Shown here: positions 22,660 to 27,785 of the stretch, piece by piece
How the letters are laid out: every line of letters begins with the position of its first letter
How positions within the stretch are numbered: position 1 is the stretch's first letter
NCBI GenBank assembly: GCA_050732575.1
Contig: JBOHRF010000037.1
Span: 1-27,785 of the forward strand
Source: JBBDWZ01 sp050732575
Lineage (GTDB): Bacteria > Gemmatimonadota > Gemmatimonadetes > Longimicrobiales > RSA9
Direction of reading: 5' to 3'
DNA length: 27,785 bases
Program-made: the position numbers and the translations under genes
Notes under the pieces: generated by a model
Databases searched by the model: none
What the model was told of the DNA's origin: nothing
What the model saw: the letters and a program-made list of their open reading frames with translations, nothing else

Positions 22660-25313
22660 GGGTGCCGCACGCTACCTATCGCCTTCAGCTCAACGCCGAG
22701 TTCCGCCTCGCCGATGTGCACCAGTTGCTCGACTATTTCCAGGCCCTGGGCATCTCCGATCTCTACCTCTCGCCACTTTTGCAGGCCCGCTCGGGCAGCA
22801 CGCACGGCTACGATGTGATCGATCCCGGGCATGTCAACCACGAGATCGGTTCCGACGCAGAGTTCGAACAATTGGCGGCTGCGCTCTCCCAGCGCGGCAT
22901 GGGGCTCCTGCTCGATATTGTGCCCAACCACATGTCCGCCACGGAAGCCAACCCATGGTGGAGAGCGGTGCTGGAGCATGGACGCGCGGCCCGCTTTGCG
23001 CGCTTCTTCGATATCGATTGGACGGCCCAACCCAAAGAGCGGCTGGCCCTGCCTGTGCTCAACAAGAGTCTCGAGGCATGCACTGCTGATGGTGATCTGC
23101 GGGTGGTCATCGAAGATCGTCAGATCGCCCTCGCCTATCTGGATCGACGGCTGCCTCTGGACGCGGCCAGCATTCCTTTGCTGGTGAGCGCGCTCCAGGC
23201 CAACTTCGGCCCGCAGTTGCCCGCAGCAACCGTGGCCGAGCTGGATCGACTGGCTGAACGGGCGGCCGGGCTGCCCGCGCGCACGGATACGGAGCACGCA
23301 GAACAGCGCGCACAAAGCGCACGTTTGCTGCACAATGGTTTGGCTGATGCACTGAGCAACGGGCCATGCAGGCACACACTTCCGCTCGAGCGCGAGCAGC
23401 TCATGGAATTGCTGGACCGCCAGCCTTACACCCTCTTCCATTGGCTGCCGGGTGACCGTCAGATCAACTACCGCCGGTTCTTCGACATTTCCGAGCTGGC
23501 CGGTTTGCGCAGTGAAGACCCGGCCGTATTTGCGGCCACTCATGAGCGCATCCTGCCCTGGCTGCGTACCGGCACGATCACAGGTGTCCGCATCGATCAC
23601 ATTGACGGATTGCGCGATCCCGCCGGTTACTTGCGTACCTTGCACCAGGCCATTGCGCAGAACACGGACACCCGGCGCTACGTCGTGGTCGAGAAGATTC
23701 TGATTGGCGACGAGCAGGTACCCACGGATTGGTGTGCCAACGGCACTACCGGTTACGATTTCCTGGGCGTGCTCAATGGCCTCTTCGTCCAGCCGGACGG
23801 CTGGCAACTATTGACGGAAGCGTACAGCCGGCTCACCGGCATCGCTGACTTCACCGAGCTGCTGCACGTCAAGAAACACCAGGTCATTGCCACCCTCTTT
23901 CGGGGTGAGCTGCACGGGCTGGTGTTGCGCTTGAGTCGACTGTTACCCCATGCCGCGCACGAGGCACTCGAGTTTGCCCTCACCGAAATTACCGCCTGCC
24001 TGCCCGTATATCGCACGTACATCACTTGTGCTCCCCACGAGGTTGATTATGCTGTCATTGATGAAGCGCTGAACGGTGCGCGCCAGCGCGGGGCCGATGC
24101 AGCAGTCATCGATTGGCTGCGCGACCTGTTGCTCGAACCGCAGTCCGACGACCGCCTCGAGTTCACACTGCGCTGGCAGCAACTCAGTGGCCCGGTAATG
24201 GCCAAGGGCCTGGAAGACACCACCTTTTATAATTACCACCCGCTGGTATCAACCTGTGATGTGGGGTGTGATCCGCGCCGGGCCATCTGCTCCATCGCTC
24301 GGTTCCACGAGAGGATGCAGAGTCGACTCAGCGACTGGCCCCATTCGCTGAATGCCACCTCCACGCATGACAACAAACGGAGCGAAGATGTGCGCGCCCG
24401 CATCAACGTGCTGTCTGAGTTGGCCGGTGAATGGCTCTCATGTGTGCAGCAATGGCGCACCTTGCACGCACCACTGCGCCGGCAAGTGCAGGACTTGGAA
24501 GCGCCTGATGCCAACACGGAGTTACTGCTTTACCAGACGTTGATTGGCGTTTGGCCACTACAACCGCTAACCGCCGACTTCGAGCAGCGCATCCGGACCT
24601 ACATGCTGAAGGCCGTGCGCGAAGCCAAACAGCGCACCAGCTGGCGTGCTCCCAATGAAGAATACGAGGCAGTCGTCCTGGGTTTTGTTTCTTCAATCCT
24701 GAACGGCTCTGAATTCCGAGTGCCTTTTCTGCAGCTGGAGCAGCGTACGTCGTTTTACGGCGCCCTCAACTCACTTGCCCAGGTCGTGCTCAAACTGGGC
24801 GCGCCAGGTGTACCCGACTTCTATCAGGGCACGGAATCGTGGTCACTCTCCCTGGTGGATCCCGACAACCGCCGACCGGTTGACTATGCGGAGCGCCGAA
24901 TTGCCCTCCAGCCGGTCGATCTCGAGACCGCAAAGCGGAATTGGCGGGATGGTCGCATCAAGGCGCTGGTTACGGCGCGCGGGCTACACGAGCGCGCGCG
25001 CTGCGCCGCCTTGTTTGCCAGCGGCCAGTATGTCCCGATCAAAGCCGTGGGCGAGCGTGAGCACCATATCATTGCCTTCGAACGGCGGTTGGGTAACCAG
25101 CGGGTTCTGTTTGTTGCCGCACGCTTTCTAGCGCAGCTGCGCAGCGCACCACGTTGGCCGGATGCGCGCACCTGGGGTGACACGGAGTTGTTGACCGAAG
25201 CAGCAGAATGGCAGGATGTTATCACAGGCCGCTCGCTGGTGAGCAGGGGACCCGCGCGACTGGCCACCCTGCTCAGCGATCTGCCGGTCGCCATTCTGAC
25301 CGCAACCGCATGA
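22656..25313 (+). CDS. treY: Malto-oligosyltrehalose synthase (TreY)
   Basis: An 885-residue GH13 intramolecular transglucosylase that turns the reducing end of maltodextrins into a trehalose unit. The start MRVPHATYRLQLNAEFRLADV is typical. Catalytic residues are Asp314 (ITGVRIDHIDGLRDP) and Glu346 (YVVVEKIL), with the third acid in STHDNKRSEDVRARI. Other TreY signatures are ANGTTGYDFLG (361-371), MAKGLEDTTFYNYHPL and GVPDFYQGTE. Length is within the family range. It overlaps the GH57 gene by ATGA and is the last gene of the operon. Trehalose is normally released by TreZ, which is not encoded in this cluster. Confidence 0.96.
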   Translation: MRVPHATYRLQLNAEFRLADVHQLLDYFQALGISDLYLSPLLQARSGSTHGYDVIDPGHVNHEIGSDAEFEQLAAALSQRGMGLLLDIVPNHMSATEANPWWRAVLEHGRAARFARFFDIDWTAQPKERLALPVLNKSLEACTADGDLRVVIEDRQIALAYLDRRLPLDAASIPLLVSALQANFGPQLPAATVAELDRLAERAAGLPARTDTEHAEQRAQSARLLHNGLADALSNGPCRHTLPLEREQLMELLDRQPYTLFHWLPGDRQINYRRFFDISELAGLRSEDPAVFAATHERILPWLRTGTITGVRIDHIDGLRDPAGYLRTLHQAIAQNTDTRRYVVVEKILIGDEQVPTDWCANGTTGYDFLGVLNGLFVQPDGWQLLTEAYSRLTGIADFTELLHVKKHQVIATLFRGELHGLVLRLSRLLPHAAHEALEFALTEITACLPVYRTYITCAPHEVDYAVIDEALNGARQRGADAAVIDWLRDLLLEPQSDDRLEFTLRWQQLSGPVMAKGLEDTTFYNYHPLVSTCDVGCDPRRAICSIARFHERMQSRLSDWPHSLNATSTHDNKRSEDVRARINVLSELAGEWLSCVQQWRTLHAPLRRQVQDLEAPDANTELLLYQTLIGVWPLQPLTADFEQRIRTYMLKAVREAKQRTSWRAPNEEYEAVVLGFVSSILNGSEFRVPFLQLEQRTSFYGALNSLAQVVLKLGAPGVPDFYQGTESWSLSLVDPDNRRPVDYAERRIALQPVDLETAKRNWRDGRIKALVTARGLHERARCAALFASGQYVPIKAVGEREHHIIAFERRLGNQRVLFVAARFLAQLRSAPRWPDARTWGDTELLTEAAEWQDVITGRSLVSRGPARLATLLSDLPVAILTATA

Positions 25314-25322
25314 CTCGTTGCG

Positions 25323-25991
25323 TCAGGAGCTCCGCAACGCGCTGAGCGGATCACTCCTCACCGCTCGATACGCCGGCACCCAGGACGCAACGATTGCAGT
25401 GGTCAGAACCACGGCCAATAGCAACCAGGGTGAGCGGATCACTGGGTGATACTTGGAAGAGAAGCGAACCGAGTACGCGGGTAGCCAGCACGGAGCCTGC
25501 CAGTCCGAGCACCAGTCCCAACGCGGCCAAACCCAGCGAACCCCGCAGCACGGCGCACTGGCTCGGTCCCGGGCCGTCAAACATCCGCCCGCGCAGGCGC
25601 ACGCCCAACGTCCGGAAATACTCGGTTGTGACTACATGCAATTCTTCCGGATCTTGCCGGCCGCTTGGGTTCGTAGCCTGGCGGCCTTCAATACCAAAAC
25701 TGAACGTTTGACGTCCTGACGCAGCTCGCCCAGCCCTTCGCGCCGGCGATCCGAACGCACGGTCCGAGCGCCCAGCTCTGCGCACGCCTCCCGCACCGCG
25801 GCCACATCGCCTGGCCGCCGGCTCGCCGCTGCGCGCGCCGATGCCTCATCCATCCCCCGTCTCACATAGTCACGCACGCGCATTTCGTAGTGAAACGACA
25901 ACTCATCCTCCGCATCCGCTCCCGGGTCTTTCCCCCACAGCCGCGCATACCGCCGCCACAACGGTTCCCGTTTCATGCGCCCTCCGCCCAT
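25323..25991 (-). pseudogene. ADOP/MacB-type ABC permease, internally deleted and frameshifted
   Basis: The N-terminus, MKREPLWRRYARLWGKDPGA then ELSFHYEMRVRDYVRRGMDE, is the classic leader of ADOP permeases (about 800-880 residues when whole). After LGELRQDVKRSV, near 25705-25720, it joins in another frame to a periplasmic-domain piece (FSFGIEGRQ, then VTTEYFRTLGVRLRGRMFD). This joins, near 25550-25585, to the last membrane segments (GLAALGLVLGLAGSVLATRV, LLFQVSPSDPLTLVAI). A further frameshift near 25420 leads to LLAVVLTTAIVASWVPAYRA and the terminal SDPLSALRSS. So there are at least two large deletions and a frameshift, and the gene is dead. ATG 25991 follows GGAGG. ATG 25976 is an alternative start. 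Confidence 0.85.
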
Positions 25992-26006
25992 GCCATCCTC
26001 CACCAC

Positions 26007-26207
26007 AAAAACCCGGTACCACTAATCTTGCCTAGGATAAACTCGACCCACAGACTTGTAAGGGGTCGTGACGAGAGAGGAAAAGGAGCGGAGGTCCTTT
26101 TCGGGACTTCGACTCTTTCAAAAAGCGGAAATTCAACTTCGGAACTCTGACACCGACTTCCCGCCGCCTTTGCAGTTCCGCCTTGAAAACGTTCTGCGAT
26201 TCTTCAG
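26007..26207. other. Intergenic stretch downstream of menG
   Basis: About 200 bp, less GC-rich than its surroundings, with no recognised gene. A small GTCC/GGAC stem around 26094-26106 could belong to the menG terminator. The left part probably contained the promoter of the dead permease gene. Confidence 0.35.
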
Positions 26208-26993
26208 CTAGAGGCGTGTGGCGGTATGAAGTGTGACTATTCCACCGGTCATTGCCTCCCACCGAACATCGCGGAAGCCGGCAGCTTGCATTCGCTCGGC
26301 CAATCCACGCGGCCCGGGAAACTCCAGGACTGAGGCCGGCAGATAGGCGTATGCCGACTGATGACCGGAGAGCAACCGGCCAATGAGGGGCAACAATCGG
26401 CGGAAGTAAAAGAGGTACAGGGATCGCAGCGGCTGCCGGCTCGGGGTGGTGAATTCGAGGACGACTAAACGAGCGCCCGGGCGGATCACGCGAGCCAGCT
26501 CCCGTAATCCGGCGTCGAGCGAAGACAGGTTGCGCACCCCGAAGGCAACCATGGCTGCGTGGAAGGTGGCATCTGGAACGGGCAAGTTGAGCGCATCGCC
26601 GCAGACCATGCGGATCGGCCGGTTGCGTAGTTTGCCTGCGCCAGCGCGCAGCATGTTGAAGCTGAAATCGGAGGCCACGACCAGTCCGTTGAAGTGCGGC
26701 CGGACTGCCAGTTCCAGAGACAGATCGAGTGTCCCAGCGCAGGCGTCCAGGAAGAGACGGGCGGTCGGATCGCCTTTTTCCAGGCGATCGACGGCGCGGC
26801 GCCGCCAGTAACGATCTCGATTGAGACTCAGCAGATGGTTCAGCAGGTCGTATCGAGGCGCGATAGCGCCGAACATTCGCTGAACCGCGGCTGCTTTGTG
26901 CTCGGGTGGAGGCAAGGGGCTGGTCGAGCTGTGGGCCGCGGTTCGAGACGGCTCCGCGGTTCCAGGGTCTTGCTCTGGTGCGGTCACGTTCAC
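26208..26993 (-). CDS. menG: Demethylmenaquinone methyltransferase (MenG/UbiE-like)
   Basis: A 261-residue SAM-dependent C-methyltransferase that carries out the last step of menaquinone synthesis. The family segment VQRMFGAIAPRYDLLNHLLSL (38-58) precedes motif I (FLDACAGTLDLSLELA, 81-96), AFGVRNL (150-156) and the C-terminal GGIVTLHTATRL. Motif I reads CAGTLD where the usual form is CGTGD, so a conserved Gly is Leu. The first 30 residues are a variable Pro/Ser/Thr-rich tail. The start appears to be GTG 26993 (GTG 26987 is possible), with no strong ribosome binding site. It is separate from the ubiD-ubiA-ubiX operon, but those genes would supply its substrate. It is divergent from the sigma factor gene. 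Confidence 0.9.
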   Translation of the reverse strand: MNVTAPEQDPGTAEPSRTAAHSSTSPLPPPEHKAAAVQRMFGAIAPRYDLLNHLLSLNRDRYWRRRAVDRLEKGDPTARLFLDACAGTLDLSLELAVRPHFNGLVVASDFSFNMLRAGAGKLRNRPIRMVCGDALNLPVPDATFHAAMVAFGVRNLSSLDAGLRELARVIRPGARLVVLEFTTPSRQPLRSLYLFYFRRLLPLIGRLLSGHQSAYAYLPASVLEFPGPRGLAERMQAAGFRDVRWEAMTGGIVTLHTATRL

Positions 26994-27018
26994 GTTGGCA
27001 GACGGTCCAGCGGCAGGT

Positions 27019-27046
27019 TTGCTGCGCGCATGTTGCGTTCTAAATT
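27019..27046 (+). promoter_or_regulatory. Possible promoter of the ECF sigma gene
   Basis: TTGCTG (27019-27024) and TAAATT (27041-27046), with 16-bp spacing, resemble a housekeeping promoter about 150 bp before the GTG start. It is in the divergent spacer with menG (26994-27198), where no other gene is seen. Confidence 0.35.
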
Positions 27047-27198
27047 CAGGCCGCCGAAGGAGAAACGCCCGAACCTACGCATCACACGGCAGGGCTACAA
27101 GGCCGGTGCATGTCGAAACCCGGCGGGAAAATGCTGCGTAGTCTTGTCCGTTGCCGAAGCGCACGCGGCTCGGCTGGTACGCGTCGGCACCGGAATCC

Positions 27199-27785
27199 GT
27201 GGACTATACCAAACTAACCGACCAGGAGGTCGTTGCCCGCGCTCGGGAAGGGCGTGAGGCGGCGTTCCGCGAGTTGATCGGCCGCTACGAGCGGCCGGTG
27301 TTTTCGCTCATTTACCGTTTGGTTCGCGATCGTGAGCGCGCAGAAGATCTCTCGCAGGACACGTTCATCAAAGTACTGAACGCGCTCGACCGCTACGATC
27401 CGAGTTACAAATTCAGCTCCTGGATATTCAAGATCGCGCACAATACAGCGCTGGACCTACTTCGGAAGAAGGAGCCGGAGACCCTGTCGCTGGAGGGCTC
27501 GCCTCATGCAGCCACGGCGTCGGAGGCGGAAGCCAGCACGGTTTCGGTGGCGGCTGATGAGCCCAGTCCGGAGGAATATGCCGCCCAGCGTGAGCTGAGC
27601 GGGGAGTTGGAGGGGGCCATAGCCAGGCTTCGGCCGGAGTATCGGACGGCTATCGTGCTCTGCCATCTCGAGGGCCGGGCATACGAAGAAATCGCGGAAA
27701 TCATGAGTGTGCCGCTAGGCACAGTGAAAACGTATATCCATCGAGCCCGTCTTGAGTTGAGGGGCTACTTGGGCCACCTGCGGGC
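27199..27785 (+). CDS. ECF RNA polymerase sigma factor, cut by window end
   Basis: The visible 195 codons make an extracytoplasmic-function sigma factor. Region 2 (about 5-75) reads KLTDQEVVARAREGREAAF and then SLIYRLVRDRERAEDLSQDT (core-polymerase and -10 contacts), followed by FSSWIFKIAHNTALDLLRKK. An unusually long acidic, Ala/Ser/Glu-rich linker (about 94-131) leads to region 4 (AIARLRPEYRTAIVLCHLEG, then YEEIAEIMSVPLGTVKTYIHRARLEL), the helix-turn-helix for -35 recognition. GTG 27199 gives the usual short N-terminus. TTG 27151 is a less likely start. An anti-sigma factor would be expected to the right, outside the window. No stop is reached. Confidence 0.92.
   Translation, partial: MDYTKLTDQEVVARAREGREAAFRELIGRYERPVFSLIYRLVRDRERAEDLSQDTFIKVLNALDRYDPSYKFSSWIFKIAHNTALDLLRKKEPETLSLEGSPHAATASEAEASTVSVAADEPSPEEYAAQRELSGELEGAIARLRPEYRTAIVLCHLEGRAYEEIAEIMSVPLGTVKTYIHRARLELRGYLGHLR

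Noticed and set aside
26032..26262. A 76-codon minus-strand frame after menG
   Set aside because: Lys/Arg-rich with no domain, overlaps the menG end, and is probably untranslated sequence.
27110..27217. Small 35-codon plus-strand frame before the sigma factor gene
   Set aside because: It has no clear ribosome binding site, is Arg-rich low-complexity sequence, and overlaps the sigma gene start in another frame.

Overview
The window reads as GC-rich chromosomal DNA from an environmental bacterium, most likely Gemmatimonadota or a neighbouring phylum such as Acidobacteriota. That placement is inference. It rests on a relic of an ADOP-type permease (a family typical of those phyla), UbiA/UbiX/UbiD plus a MenG-type methyltransferase with no ubiquinone hydroxylases, a GlgE-type alpha-glucan cluster, and an ECF sigma factor of the kind abundant there. 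No rRNA, tRNA, transposase or phage gene was seen.

Left edge (1-553): the distal end of a CRISPR array, with seven spacers between identical 36-bp repeats. The last repeat is degenerate and runs into a 20-bp perfect palindrome. The leader and any cas genes would lie to the left, outside the window. At 554-3822 follow a secreted PAF-acetylhydrolase-like hydrolase whose promoter carries two operator-like palindromes, a badly decayed Na+/Ca2+ antiporter pseudogene, and a VapBC toxin-antitoxin pair.

Quinone block (3832-7487, minus strand): ubiD-like, ubiA-like, ubiX-like and a YfcE-type phosphoesterase form one operon. With the menG-type gene at 26208-26993 they fit late menaquinone steps (prenylation, prFMN-dependent decarboxylation, methylation). 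Next come a DMT-family exporter (plus strand) and, on the minus strand, a secreted M24 peptidase followed by a cupredoxin-like lipoprotein.

Alpha-glucan block (10952-25313, plus strand): glgE, a treS-maltokinase fusion, malQ, glgB, a GH57-DUF3536 protein and treY. Five of the six are separated by overlaps of 1-11 bp. TreS makes maltose from trehalose, the kinase domain makes maltose 1-phosphate, GlgE polymerises it, GlgB branches the product, MalQ remodels chains, and TreY turns chain ends back into maltooligosyl-trehalose. The enzyme normally needed after TreY, TreZ, is absent from the cluster. The uncharacterised GH57-DUF3536 gene sits translationally coupled to treY, in the place where treZ might be expected. 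This is the most interesting lead in the window.

Right end: an internally deleted, frameshifted ADOP-type permease pseudogene (25323-25991), menG, and an ECF sigma factor gene cut by the window edge. Several intergenic spacers contain their own families of degenerate short words and inverted repeats.
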